A DNA stretch of 64,000 nucleotides, taken from Hoeflea_A sp965204935. Its GTDB lineage: Bacteria; Pseudomonadota; Alphaproteobacteria; Rhizobiales; Rhizobiaceae. Positions 44,169-54,462 of the stretch are shown here, piece by piece. The translations under genes were made by a program, and so were the position numbers. Under the pieces are notes generated by a model, which was given only the letters and a program-made list of their open reading frames with translations, did not search any database and was not told the origin of the DNA. The stretch lies in assembly GCF_965204935.1 (NCBI RefSeq), contig NZ_CBDBFO010000002.1; one strand, given 5' to 3'. Positions within the stretch are counted from its first letter, which is position 1. Each line of letters opens with the position of its first letter.

Positions 44169-45758
44169 TCACGGGCGCTGACTGCCTTCCCGATCGAGTA
44201 TTGCGATGGTCTCGTGATAAAGGTGCGAGGCGTCCTCATGGCTCTTGTCGACACAGACCATGCCGAGTTTGCCGTATTGCGAAAGCGCTCCAATCAGATG
44301 AAAGACGACGCCGCGCTGCACCGCACCGTTGAAATGGATATTGTGGCGAACGGCAATATCGATGAGATCATCAGGCGTCAGGCCGTGATAGTGCCTGGAT
44401 TCCAGATTGTCCGTGGCGTAGTAGAATCGGGTTTCGCCTCCAGGCGTTGAAAACAGGCCCGTATCGCTGTCATAGGTGCCGTCGGTCAGGAACCGCAGCA
44501 TCACAAAGGGATGCGTCGTGCCGCCCTTGCGCAGATTGATCTCGATCGCGTAGTGGCGCCAGGCGCTGCCGTCTCTGACCGAGACGAAATCGATGCCGAA
44601 ATGGCCGAGCACCCCCTGGTCCTTGAGCATGCGGGCGGTTAGCAGGCCGTTATTCTGTATGTCCAGGCGGTAGTCCGCGTCGGCGGGAAAACGGCAGCCA
44701 AGAAACACCTGATCGCCGCCGCCGCCGAGAATCTGGTCGTGTGTCGACACGGGTGCAAGCTTACCCGACGGGTCGACACGGTACTGGACCGACGGGGAGC
44801 GCTTGTGCTTGCCTTCGATATAGGCTTCGACGATGCATCCCATCTCGCCGATCTTGCTCTCATAGAGCTGCCAGCTCATGTCACCAGCGCAGAATGTGAC
44901 GTCCTGAAGCCGGTCCGTGACCCATTTCTTGCTGACCGCGGCGTCCGGCGACTCGTCAAAGCGGAAAATGGCATTTCCCTCTCCGGAAAAACCCTCATTG
45001 AGCTTGATTACGGCGCGGCGCAGGCCCGGATCGCGGCCTTTCAGTTCGGTGATTGCCTCTGCAATGTCATTATCATCGGCGAGGTCCTCGAAACCGTCCG
45101 CGATCAGCAGGCCGCTATCGCGAAAGAGTTTCCTGCTGCCGCTTTTCGATCCGTAATCCTGGAGCGCCGGATCGCAGCCGTAAATGGGAATGCCGAGTTG
45201 TGCCGCCAGTTGTCGTTCGAGCGGCGTGACATTGTAACAGGCCATATGGGCCAGGGTGAGATCGCCAAGTGCTTCCTTTATGCGCTCTCGCAGCCTTGGC
45301 CGGTCGAGGACTTTCTCGGTCAGCGGAACATCCGAGTCGTCATGGCACGACAGCAGTGTCAAACGCTTGCGTGCATGGTGCTGGGGCACGCCGGGCAGGA
45401 GGTGCAGATAATAGTCGATGATGCATTCTGAGATCGGCTGGCTTGACACGTAGATGATGCGGGTGCGGGGCATGCGCAGCAACTGCAACATGCACAACAT
45501 GCGCTCCTCATAGTGGTGGACACCGGAAATCTTGGACAGGACCTCCTGGTCCAAGGACAGGCTGGGCACGATCAGGACGCTGCGCGGGTGCAGCCGATCC
45601 GGAAACACCCGCTCAAACAATTCCGGTAATCTGGACTGCAGCCGGTTGAAAATCTCAGCCTCGTCCTCGATGGCCGGTGTTTGCCTTATGTCGTTCAAGC
45701 CTGCCTCTGCTCCTTTGGCCCCCTGGACCATTGTCCGGATGCGCCGGAGCGCGATCAT
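44169..45758 (-). CDS. ATP-grasp peptide ligase, PGM1-like
   Basis: A 529-residue ATP-grasp protein resembling PGM1, the pheganomycin peptide ligase that joins a small amino acid to a peptide. Features: an N-terminal region with SVLIVPSLSLDQEVLSKISG near residue 60 and IYVSSQPISECIIDYYLHLLPG; YNVTPLERQLAAQLGIPIYG leading to the ATP-grasp core; VIKLNEGFSGEGNAIF (near 235) as the phosphate-binding loop; IEINLRKGGTTHPF as the metal-binding segment; and a C-terminal PGM1-type domain with YHGLTPDDLIDIAVRHNIHF and GVVFHLIGALSQYGKLGMV. The start is uncertain (45758 or 45731, neither with a strong ribosome-binding site). It is divergent from cysH. No peptide substrate gene or other biosynthetic enzyme is adjacent. 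Confidence 0.75.
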   Translation of the reverse strand: MIALRRIRTMVQGAKGAEAGLNDIRQTPAIEDEAEIFNRLQSRLPELFERVFPDRLHPRSVLIVPSLSLDQEVLSKISGVHHYEERMLCMLQLLRMPRTRIIYVSSQPISECIIDYYLHLLPGVPQHHARKRLTLLSCHDDSDVPLTEKVLDRPRLRERIKEALGDLTLAHMACYNVTPLERQLAAQLGIPIYGCDPALQDYGSKSGSRKLFRDSGLLIADGFEDLADDNDIAEAITELKGRDPGLRRAVIKLNEGFSGEGNAIFRFDESPDAAVSKKWVTDRLQDVTFCAGDMSWQLYESKIGEMGCIVEAYIEGKHKRSPSVQYRVDPSGKLAPVSTHDQILGGGGDQVFLGCRFPADADYRLDIQNNGLLTARMLKDQGVLGHFGIDFVSVRDGSAWRHYAIEINLRKGGTTHPFVMLRFLTDGTYDSDTGLFSTPGGETRFYYATDNLESRHYHGLTPDDLIDIAVRHNIHFNGAVQRGVVFHLIGALSQYGKLGMVCVDKSHEDASHLYHETIAILDREGSQRP

Positions 45759-45989
45759 GCGGCCATTGTTACTTGGCGGATGCTGTCGCCGCAAGCCGAC
45801 GCGACGCCGGCACAGGAGAGCGATTTCGACCGAACGGGATTGGATTGTGCGGCGCGAAATCAGATTTCGCCGGATCGACGGTCCCGCGGCAAATCTTTGT
45901 CCGCAGGCCCATGGATATAGAAACACGTTGTTTCAAATGGGGCCAAAACTGGTTCAGTCTTGGTGCCAAGATCAACGGGAGTGGATTCG

Positions 45990-46739
45990 ATGCAATCCGC
46001 AGACACCAATATCCGGGACCGGGCGCTGGCTGCCGACCTTGAGGCGATGTCGCTGGGCGAAAGGCTGGCGTTTCTCGCCGGAGGGCGAAAAAATGCGGTT
46101 TTCACGACCAGCCTCGGCCTTGAAGACCAGGTGCTGACCGCAGCACTTGTCGCCGCGGCGCCTGGCGTTCGGATCGTGACTTTGGAAACCGGTCGACTGT
46201 TCGATGAAACAATTGATCTGATCGAACAAACCGAAGCGAAATACGGAATCACAATCGAGCGTATTCGCCCGGACGAACAAAAGCTTGCCGACTATGTGAA
46301 CCGTCACGGCATGAACGGATTCTATGAGGGCATCGAGGCCCGCAAGGCCTGTTGTTTCGTGCGCAAGCTCGAGCCGCTCGCCCGGGCGCTGGAAGGTGCC
46401 GACCTGTGGATCGCGGGTCTGCGCCGCGGCCAGTCCGCCAACCGGTCCGATGTTCCTTTTGCCGAATATGATGCCGATCGCGGTCTCCTGAAGGCCAACC
46501 CGCTGGCCGACTGGGACATCGAAGCCGTGCAGGCCTATGTCGAGGCCGAAGGCGTTCCTGTCAATCCGCTGCACGCGCGCGGCTATCCGTCGATCGGCTG
46601 CGAACCCTGCACCCGCGCCATCAAACCCGGTGAGGACGAACGCGCCGGCCGCTGGTGGTGGGAGAACGACCAGAAACGCGAATGCGGCCTTCATGTCGTC
46701 GGCGCCGCCGCGCAGACACCGATTTCCGCCCAGCCATAA
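45990..46739 (+). CDS. cysH: Adenylyl-sulfate/phosphoadenylyl-sulfate reductase
   Basis: A 249-residue reductase that converts activated sulfate (APS or PAPS) to sulfite with thioredoxin. The PP-loop core is visible (FTTSLGLEDQV near residue 38). It has the four-cysteine pattern of the iron-sulfur type: the CC pair in EARKACCFVRKLEPL and the CxxC in SIGCEPCTRA near the C-terminus. That type usually prefers APS, which agrees with no CysC kinase being present in the window. The ATG at 45990 follows GGGAG. First of three co-directional genes; cysD follows 11 bases later. Confidence 0.93.
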   Translation: MQSADTNIRDRALAADLEAMSLGERLAFLAGGRKNAVFTTSLGLEDQVLTAALVAAAPGVRIVTLETGRLFDETIDLIEQTEAKYGITIERIRPDEQKLADYVNRHGMNGFYEGIEARKACCFVRKLEPLARALEGADLWIAGLRRGQSANRSDVPFAEYDADRGLLKANPLADWDIEAVQAYVEAEGVPVNPLHARGYPSIGCEPCTRAIKPGEDERAGRWWWENDQKRECGLHVVGAAAQTPISAQP

Positions 46740-46750
46740 CAGGAACCGAC

Positions 46751-47668
46751 ATGTCCGAGACAAAGCCGCCCCTTGATCCCAATCTCAAGGCGCTTGAAAG
46801 CGAGGCCATCCACATTTTCCGCGAGGTTGCGGCCGAGTTCGAACGGCCGGTCATGCTGTATTCGGTTGGAAAGGACTCGTCGGTGCTGCTGCACCTGGCG
46901 CGCAAGGCTTTTTTTCCGGGCCGGATCCCGTTCCCGCTGTTGCATATCGATACCGGCTGGAAATTTAAAGAAATGATCGCCTTTCGCGACCGGATGGCCG
47001 CCGCGTTCGGCCTTGATCTTGTCACCCACACAAATCCGCGCGGCAAGCTCGAGGGTGTCACGCCCTTTACGCATGGATCGTCCGCCTACACCAATATCAT
47101 GAAGACGGAGGCGCTGCGCCAGGCGCTGGATGCCGGCCAGTATGACGCGGCATTCGGCGGCGCGCGGCGCGATGAAGAGGCCTCACGCGCCAAGGAGCGC
47201 ATCTATTCCTTCCGCACGCCCGATCACCGGTGGGACCCGCGCAACCAACGCCCGGAACTCTGGTCGATCTACAACGGACAGATCCGCAAGGGCGAGAGCG
47301 TGCGCGCGTTTCCGCTCTCCAACTGGACCGAAGTTGATATCTGGCGCTACATCCAGGCCGAAAACATCCCGATCGTGCCGCTCTATTTCGCCGCCGAACG
47401 ACCGGTGGTGGAACGGGAAGGCATGCTGATCCACGCTGCGGACGAGCGGCTGGAACTGCTTCCCGGCGAGGCCAAGCGCCATGAAACCATCCGCTTCCGC
47501 ACGCTGGGCTGCTTCCCGCTGACCGGCGCTATCCGCTCGAACGCGACAACGCTCGACGACATCATCAGCGAGCTTGAGACCGCGACTGTTTCGGAGCGGC
47601 AGGGCCGTGCGATCGACCGCGATGAGGCAGGCTCAATGGAGAAGAAAAAACGCGAGGGCTATTTCTGA
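46751..47668 (+). CDS. cysD: Sulfate adenylyltransferase subunit 2
   Basis: A 305-residue ATP-sulfurylase subunit that adenylates sulfate to APS. Signature parts are VMLYSVGKDSSVLLHLARKAF near residue 33, with the PP-loop SVGKDSS, FPLLHIDTGWKFKEM, GGARRDEEASRAKERIYSF, and the C-terminal RTLGCFPLTGAIRSNA. ATG 46751 is chosen over an upstream in-frame start within cysH because of the family length. The stop codon overlaps the cysN ATG (TGATG), consistent with a tight CysDN complex. Confidence 0.96.
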   Translation: MSETKPPLDPNLKALESEAIHIFREVAAEFERPVMLYSVGKDSSVLLHLARKAFFPGRIPFPLLHIDTGWKFKEMIAFRDRMAAAFGLDLVTHTNPRGKLEGVTPFTHGSSAYTNIMKTEALRQALDAGQYDAAFGGARRDEEASRAKERIYSFRTPDHRWDPRNQRPELWSIYNGQIRKGESVRAFPLSNWTEVDIWRYIQAENIPIVPLYFAAERPVVEREGMLIHAADERLELLPGEAKRHETIRFRTLGCFPLTGAIRSNATTLDDIISELETATVSERQGRAIDRDEAGSMEKKKREGYF

Positions 47669-49143
47669 TGACCGCCAAGATCGAAGCCACGGCACAATCC
47701 GCCCCCGCTGCGGAACCTGTTTCACGCAATGCCCGCCCCTTGAGGCTGATCACCTGCGGCAGTGTCGATGATGGCAAATCGACCCTGATCGGCCGGCTGC
47801 TGTGGGACACCAAGGCGGTCAAGGATGACCAGGCCGATGCGCTGGAACGCGACAATCGCAACCAGCAGAACGATCTCGGACTGCCCGACTTCGCGCTGCT
47901 TCTTGACGGGCTTCAGGCCGAACGCGAGCAGGGCATCACGATTGACGTCGCCTACCGCTATTTCTCGACCGACCGGCGTTCCTTCATCGTCGCCGACACG
48001 CCCGGGCACGAGCAATACACCCGCAACATGGCGACCGGCGCGTCGACCGCCGACCTCGCAGTGCTTCTGGTCGATGCGCGCGCCGGCCTTCTCGAGCAAA
48101 CCCGCCGTCATGCCACCATCGCAATGCTGATGGGGATCCGCCAGTTCGTGCTCGCGGTCAACAAAATCGATCTTGTCGACTATGACGAAGCGGTGTTCAA
48201 CCATATCGCCGCGGACTTTCGGCAATTCGCGCTGTCGCTCGGCGTCACCGATGTGACGGCGATCCCGATGTCCGCGCTGCTGGGTGAAAATGTTGTGCAT
48301 TCGGGCACGGCGTCGATGCCGTGGTATGCCGGTCCGGCACTTGTCGACGTGCTGGAACTTGCAACACAGCGTACTGCCCAAACCGTCGGTTTCCGGCTAC
48401 CCGTGCAGCGGGTCAGCCGCCCGGACGAAAGTTTTCGGGGCTACCAGGGAACGGTTGCGGGCGGGTCGGTCAAACCCGGTGACAGCGTTGTGGTGCTGCC
48501 GGCCGGAACAGTGGCCAACGTCAAGCAGATTGTCACCTTTGACCTGGTTCGCAACGCGGCCGTGGCCGGCGATGCCATCACGCTGGTGCTCGATCGTCAG
48601 GTCGACGTGGCGCGCGGCGACATGATCGCTTCGATCGATGCTGCACCGGCGCTCGGCCGTGCCTTCGAGGCAAAGCTCGTGGCGCTTTCCGAGGATGGAA
48701 TTTCGCCTGGTAAGCGCTATTGGCTGAAATCCTCCAGCCGGCGCCAGCGGGTGCGTGTGGAACCGAAAACGCGACTCGACCTGAAAACCGGTCAATGGGA
48801 GGGCAGTGATGACTTGCCGTTGAACTCCATCGGCACGGTGCATCTCGATTTTGATGAAGCGGCGATGTTCGATCCCTATGAGACCAACCGCAACACAGGC
48901 GCTTTCATTCTGATCGACCCGGATACCAACAACACGGTGGCCGGCGGCATGATCGTCGAACGTAGCTCCCGGATCGACGGGATCGATGCAGGCGGTGCGC
49001 GTGACCATGTGCTTTTGTCGATCCCCGAGGACATTGCAGATCGGCTGATGGCGAGCGAGGCCTTTTCAGAATTGCGCGACCATGTCGAGATCCGACGGGT
49101 GAGCGGCGCGCGGGCAGCCGCTGCCTTGAAGGACGTCGATTGA
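47668..49143 (+). CDS. cysN: Sulfate adenylyltransferase subunit 1 (GTPase)
   Basis: A 491-residue EF-Tu-like GTPase whose hydrolysis drives APS formation by CysD. The G motifs are GSVDDGKSTLIGRLL near residue 31, DTPGHEQYTRNMATG near 110, and NKIDLVDYDE near 165. The length ends at the beta-barrel domains, so the fused CysC APS-kinase domain found in many rhizobial CysNC proteins is missing. This fits a route from APS directly to sulfite by an APS-type CysH. Last gene of the operon; it converges with the SMR gene 13 bases further on, with no clear terminator hairpin. Confidence 0.95.
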   Translation: MTAKIEATAQSAPAAEPVSRNARPLRLITCGSVDDGKSTLIGRLLWDTKAVKDDQADALERDNRNQQNDLGLPDFALLLDGLQAEREQGITIDVAYRYFSTDRRSFIVADTPGHEQYTRNMATGASTADLAVLLVDARAGLLEQTRRHATIAMLMGIRQFVLAVNKIDLVDYDEAVFNHIAADFRQFALSLGVTDVTAIPMSALLGENVVHSGTASMPWYAGPALVDVLELATQRTAQTVGFRLPVQRVSRPDESFRGYQGTVAGGSVKPGDSVVVLPAGTVANVKQIVTFDLVRNAAVAGDAITLVLDRQVDVARGDMIASIDAAPALGRAFEAKLVALSEDGISPGKRYWLKSSSRRQRVRVEPKTRLDLKTGQWEGSDDLPLNSIGTVHLDFDEAAMFDPYETNRNTGAFILIDPDTNNTVAGGMIVERSSRIDGIDAGGARDHVLLSIPEDIADRLMASEAFSELRDHVEIRRVSGARAAAALKDVD

Positions 49144-49156
49144 GACGCAACAGACC

Positions 49157-49492
49157 CTAGTGAACGGCAAAGTCGGACAGTGCATTGATCACGACCATCC
49201 CGGCGATGATCAGCGCCAGTCCGACGATCGCCGCAAGGTCCAGCCGCTGTCCGAAAATGAAGATGCCTGCCAGCGCAACCACAACAATCCCCAGTCCGGA
49301 TGCCAGGGCGTAGGTAATGCCAAGCGGCATGTATTTGAGTGCCAGCGTGAGGAAATAGAACGAGCCTCCGAGCCCGACAATCACCAGGAGCGACGGCCAG
49401 AGCCTGGTGAACTGTTCGCTCGCATTCAATGCGGAATACCCTACGGCTTCCGCAATGACGGAAGCGAGCAGGTAAAGATAGTGTGTTGGCAA
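49157..49492 (-). CDS. Small multidrug resistance (SMR) family exporter
   Basis: A 111-residue, four-helix protein of the EmrE/SMR type, a proton-coupled dimer that exports cationic compounds or, in some members, guanidinium. Helix 1 has the invariant glutamate in VIAEAVGYSALNASEQF (position 15). The later segments FLTLALKYMPLGITYALASGLGIV and FIFGQRLDLAAIVGLALIIAGMVVIN are standard. The start is a TTG at 49492 with AAGGAG six bases upstream, which gives exactly the family length; the longer frame to 49564 overruns the upstream palindrome. Divergent from the LytTR gene. Confidence 0.88.
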   Translation of the reverse strand: MPTHYLYLLASVIAEAVGYSALNASEQFTRLWPSLLVIVGLGGSFYFLTLALKYMPLGITYALASGLGIVVVALAGIFIFGQRLDLAAIVGLALIIAGMVVINALSDFAVH

Positions 49493-49561
49493 GACGGTCT
49501 CCTTGACGAAGAAATCGGCTGCTGCTTGATGGCATCCGATGCGGAACTGTATGAAGTCAGA

Positions 49562-49575
49562 CACGCTCTAGCGTG
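49562..49575. promoter_or_regulatory. Palindrome between the SMR and LytTR genes
   Basis: CACGC-TCTA-GCGTG is a perfect 14-base inverted repeat in the 132-base gap between the divergent genes. It may be a LytTR target or another operator. Confidence 0.35.
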
Positions 49576-49624
49576 CGCAAGGAACCGAAAAAACGGTTTT
49601 GGCGCCAATGACAGGGGAAAGGTC

Positions 49625-50392
49625 GTGAACGACACCGTCGTAAAGGAGACCATCGCCGAGGCCCACGCCATCGCGTCGCAAGGGCGGTTCTGGATGGGGC
49701 TTTTTGGTGCGGGTTTCGTGATCGGTCTGACTGGGCCGTTCGGCACCTATGACGTGCTATCGGCCCCGTTGCGTATCGGGTACTGGCTGGTTGTCGTGAT
49801 TGCGACTTTCTGGCTCGGTCACCTGGTTTCCTTCGCTGTCGCCACCTGGGCTGAGGCGTGCGGTCTGGGCTCGCCCATGAGCGTCGGAACAGGAGCATTG
49901 ACCGCGAGCGTGCCGGTGACAGCACTGCTGGCGGGATTTCATGCAACAATCTTTGCCGTGTCTTTCTGGACGGACGCGCTGCGTCTCTTTCCGTATGTGG
50001 CTGTCATCTCGATCGCCGTTGCGGCTTTTGCAGAAACTCTTGCCGCACGCAATGTAATACCGGCCGACACCGCCGATGCGCGGGCGGAACCTGCCTGGCT
50101 CGATCAACTTCCTGCCCATCTGGGCCGGGATCTGATTTTGCTCCAGGCCCAGGATCACTATGTCAGGGCCGTGACGGAACGCGGCGAAACACTGATCCGC
50201 AGCGGAATACAGGAGGCTGCGGACGCGCTTGGCGACTTCGGAGTTCGAATCCACCGCTCATGGTGGGTGGCTCGCAAGGCTGTTCGCGCCTACCGGTACC
50301 GCAAGGGAGCGCCGGTCGTCGTCTTGAGCAACGGGCTGGAGCTGCCCGTCGGCCGAATCTATCGTCGGTCGGCACGAAAAGCGCTTCGCTGA
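49625..50392 (+). CDS. Membrane-bound LytTR family DNA-binding regulator
   Basis: A 255-residue regulator. Four hydrophobic helices cover about residues 20-140, including FWMGLFGAGFVIGLTGPFG and FPYVAVISIAVAAFAETLA. The LytTR DNA-binding domain follows (about 155-252), with DLILLQAQDHYVRAVTERGE, FGVRIHRSWWVARKAV and PVVVLSNGLELPVGRIYRR. Such membrane LytTR proteins probably sense an envelope signal and bind DNA from the membrane. The start is a GTG at 49625 with GGGGAAAGG upstream; the frame open to 49160 is antisense to the SMR gene. It is followed by the MscS gene after 117 bases. Confidence 0.85.
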   Translation: MNDTVVKETIAEAHAIASQGRFWMGLFGAGFVIGLTGPFGTYDVLSAPLRIGYWLVVVIATFWLGHLVSFAVATWAEACGLGSPMSVGTGALTASVPVTALLAGFHATIFAVSFWTDALRLFPYVAVISIAVAAFAETLAARNVIPADTADARAEPAWLDQLPAHLGRDLILLQAQDHYVRAVTERGETLIRSGIQEAADALGDFGVRIHRSWWVARKAVRAYRYRKGAPVVVLSNGLELPVGRIYRRSARKALR

Positions 50393-50509
50393 AAGGCCTT
50401 TGCGGCACCGCGGAAACCGCGCGAGTGGAATGTGCTGAAAATTTGATCTGTCGTTCTCCCGAATAGCACGCTAGCATTCGCTTCGGTTTGATTTGTCGGG
50501 GAACAATCG

Positions 50510-51316
50510 ATGGATGAGGTTTTCTCACAAATGGGCGCCCTCGGGCCGCTCCTCTACGGTGCCATCAAGGCGCTGATTTTCCTGGTCATCGGCTATATGG
50601 CCGCAGGCTGGGTGTCGCGGATGATCCGCAAACGGGTGCTTGCCAATCCCAATCTTGACGACACGCTGGGCGTCTTTTTCGCCTCGATTGCCAAATGGCT
50701 GATCCTTGCTGTTGTCGTCATTGCGGTCTTGCAGGTGTTCGGCTTCCAGGCGACCAGCCTTGTCGCGGTCCTCGGCGCTGCAACACTTGCCATCGGCCTG
50801 GCGCTGCAGGGAACGCTGCAGGACATCGCTGCCGGCGTGATGATCATCATCTTCCGCCCGTTCAAGCTCGGACAATATGTGGATATTGCCGGGACAGCCG
50901 GGACCGTAAAGAACCTCAACCTGTTCGTTACCGAGCTGGTCACACCGGACAATGTCCAGATCGTGGTGCCGAACGGCAAAGTCTGGGGCTCGATCATCAC
51001 CAACTACTCTGCGCACGACACCCGTCGGGTGGATCTCACTTTCGGCATCGACTATGGCGACGACGCGGACAAGGCGATGGAAATCATCTTGCGCTGTGCC
51101 GGCGAAGACAAGCGGGTGCACAAGGATCCCGAACCATGGGTGCGGGTGGTCAATCTCGGCGATTCATCCGTAGATATCACCACGCGGGTCTGGTGCGATG
51201 CAGCCGACTACTGGGATTTGAAGTTTGCCATGACCAAGACCGTCAAGGAGGCGTTCGACAAGGAAGGCATCTCGATACCCTATCCGCACCAGGTTGAAAT
51301 CCAGAAACAGGGCTGA
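50510..51316 (+). CDS. Small-conductance mechanosensitive channel (MscS family)
   Basis: A 268-residue membrane channel with three predicted helices. The pore helix and hinge are in LVAVLGAATLAIGLALQGTLQDIAAG near residues 80-105, followed by the beta domain with RPFKLGQYVDI and VPNGKVWGSIITNYSAHDTRRVD. The C-terminal domain holds TTRVWCDAADYWDLKF. This is the small MscS form that opens on membrane tension to release solutes during osmotic downshock. No in-operon partner; a GT gene follows after about 90 bases with an uncertain link. A GACCGG/CCGGTC pair after the stop is not followed by a T run. Confidence 0.93.
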   Translation: MDEVFSQMGALGPLLYGAIKALIFLVIGYMAAGWVSRMIRKRVLANPNLDDTLGVFFASIAKWLILAVVVIAVLQVFGFQATSLVAVLGAATLAIGLALQGTLQDIAAGVMIIIFRPFKLGQYVDIAGTAGTVKNLNLFVTELVTPDNVQIVVPNGKVWGSIITNYSAHDTRRVDLTFGIDYGDDADKAMEIILRCAGEDKRVHKDPEPWVRVVNLGDSSVDITTRVWCDAADYWDLKFAMTKTVKEAFDKEGISIPYPHQVEIQKQG

Positions 51317-51403
51317 CCGGAAAGGATCACGCGCAGAACGATTGCGGCCGGTCCGGCACGTGATGCCCTGTTTGAAACCTGATTGTCATTGCCGCTTTGC
51401 GCC

Positions 51404-52198
51404 ATGCCCGAAACTGACCAGATCATCGCCATCCCCACATTCAATCGCCGCGTCGAGGTCGCGGCCTGCCTGACCTGCCTCGCGGCTGCCGAAGGCCTGG
51501 AAAAATGGCGTGTGGTGCTGCGGGATGACTGCAGTACGGAATACGACATTGCAGACCTCTTGGGGAACGTGCCGTTTGCCGTGACGGTATTGCGCAACGA
51601 GACCAACCTTGGATGCGACGGCAATACGGTTGCACTGCTTAAGCATTGTATTGAGCAAAATGCGCAGCGTGTGCTTCTCCTCGACAGCGACATGATTGTT
51701 TCCAGCGACGCCTTGGCTTTCGCGGATAAGAACCTGGCCCGGACAGATGGTGTACTCAGCCTCTACAACTCCGTCCTGCATCTGGAGGCCGAGGTCGTTG
51801 ACGCGGCGCTGGTGCGGAAGAAATCCATCGGTGGGGCGGCAACCGTTTGGGACGCCACGCTGCTCAAGGAGATGCTGGAAAGTCTTGACGGTCCGGATTG
51901 CTGGGATTGGCGCTTCTGCGATCGTGCCCATGCCGAGCAAATCAGGCTGTTCGTCGCCCGCGAAAGCAGAGCCCAGCATATCGGGGTCGAGGGAACAAAC
52001 AGCCTGCGGTTCGGGGAGCTGGAATTCGGAGCCGGATTTCACATTGAGACAATGGAGCAGGCAAATGCCATTGCAGTTGCCTATGAAAAACTGATGCTCT
52101 CGCAGGAGTATTTCAGGCCAAAAAAGAAACGGTCCATGCTGGCGCGTTGGCGCAGGAGCATTATCAAACGCCTGCCCAAAAAAAGACCGCCGGCATGA
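51404..52198 (+). CDS. Family 2-like glycosyltransferase
   Basis: A 264-residue GT-A fold protein. The N-terminus IIAIPTFNRRVEVAACLTCL and the RDDCSTEYDI and NLGCDGNTVALLKHC segments match family 2 glycosyltransferases; the metal-binding acidic motif is LLLDSDMIVSS near residue 100. The sugar and acceptor are unknown. The C-terminus is very basic (KKKRSMLARWRRS, ending KKRPPA), as in proteins that dock on acidic membrane lipids. The last codons also form half of the terminator hairpin of the convergent sulfur operon. The start is uncertain: ATG 51404 has a weak ribosome-binding site, and a TTG lies at 51383. Confidence 0.78.
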   Translation: MPETDQIIAIPTFNRRVEVAACLTCLAAAEGLEKWRVVLRDDCSTEYDIADLLGNVPFAVTVLRNETNLGCDGNTVALLKHCIEQNAQRVLLLDSDMIVSSDALAFADKNLARTDGVLSLYNSVLHLEAEVVDAALVRKKSIGGAATVWDATLLKEMLESLDGPDCWDWRFCDRAHAEQIRLFVARESRAQHIGVEGTNSLRFGELEFGAGFHIETMEQANAIAVAYEKLMLSQEYFRPKKKRSMLARWRRSIIKRLPKKRPPA

Positions 52199-52208
52199 AC
52201 CGGCGGTC
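52178..52208 (-). terminator. Intrinsic terminator of the cysG-cysI operon, inside the glycosyltransferase 3' end
   Basis: GACCGCCGG and CCGGCGGTC form a perfect 9-bp stem with a 6-base loop. On the minus strand it is followed by seven T. It lies 29 bases after the DUF934 stop and overlaps the last codons of the convergent glycosyltransferase gene. Confidence 0.85.
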
Positions 52209-52236
52209 AGTCCTGGGAGTTTTCAGGAGGAAGTCT

Positions 52237-52767
52237 TCAGGCAGCCGATTCAGGCACTTGCCGCCAGGCGTAGGAACCCGTGGCGCGCGCCGGCGTTGCC
52301 GCCGGCTGATAATAGCTGTTGATTGCCGGCAGCCGGCCTTCGGTGAGGCGTTTGATGGCGGTCGCGTTGGAAACGGCAAATGTGTCGATGCCGCAGCGTT
52401 GCATCAGCGGGATCTGATCGATCAGAACATCGCCTGTGGCGCGCAGCTCGCCGGTATATCCGAGGCGCGAACGCAACAAAGACGCCTGTGAATAGGCGCG
52501 CCCGTCACTGAAAGCCGGGAAAGTGACAGCGATCAGCGCCAACTTGCCGAGATGCGGCTCGAGCGTGCGCACATCATCCGCCGGACTGACAACAACGCCG
52601 ACATTTTCGGGCTGGCGCTCGTCTTCGGAGAGTTCCAGGTAGCGCGCAAGCGATACCAGCAGGCGGGCATTTGCGCCTATGGTGCTGGTCGATTGGTCTT
52701 CGTCTTCGATGCGCCACGGATCGTCGGCAACAAATCCGCCGGCATTCCAGAGTTTCGTTTCGCTCAT
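52237..52767 (-). CDS. DUF934 family protein of the sulfite reductase cluster
   Basis: A 176-residue protein that fits DUF934, a family nearly always encoded directly behind cysI in Alpha- and Betaproteobacteria. Recognisable parts are LVSLARYLELSEDE, KLALIAVTFPAFSDGRAYSQASLLRSRLGYTGELRA (in pieces), and DVLIDQIPLMQRCGID near residue 120. No catalytic motif is known; a role in electron supply to or assembly of sulfite reductase is inferred from context, since no flavoprotein CysJ is encoded here. ATG 52767 has GAGGAA upstream. Last gene of the cysG operon. Confidence 0.87.
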   Translation of the reverse strand: MSETKLWNAGGFVADDPWRIEDEDQSTSTIGANARLLVSLARYLELSEDERQPENVGVVVSPADDVRTLEPHLGKLALIAVTFPAFSDGRAYSQASLLRSRLGYTGELRATGDVLIDQIPLMQRCGIDTFAVSNATAIKRLTEGRLPAINSYYQPAATPARATGSYAWRQVPESAA

Positions 52768-52781
52768 TTCAGTTTCCTCAA

Positions 52782-54452
<1,671 letters not shown>

Positions 54453-54462
54453 GGGTGACTCC

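Noticed and set aside
50244..50252. TTCGAATCC, a T-loop-like word suggesting a tRNA
   Set aside because: It lies within the LytTR domain coding sequence, and no acceptor, D or anticodon arms can be drawn around it.
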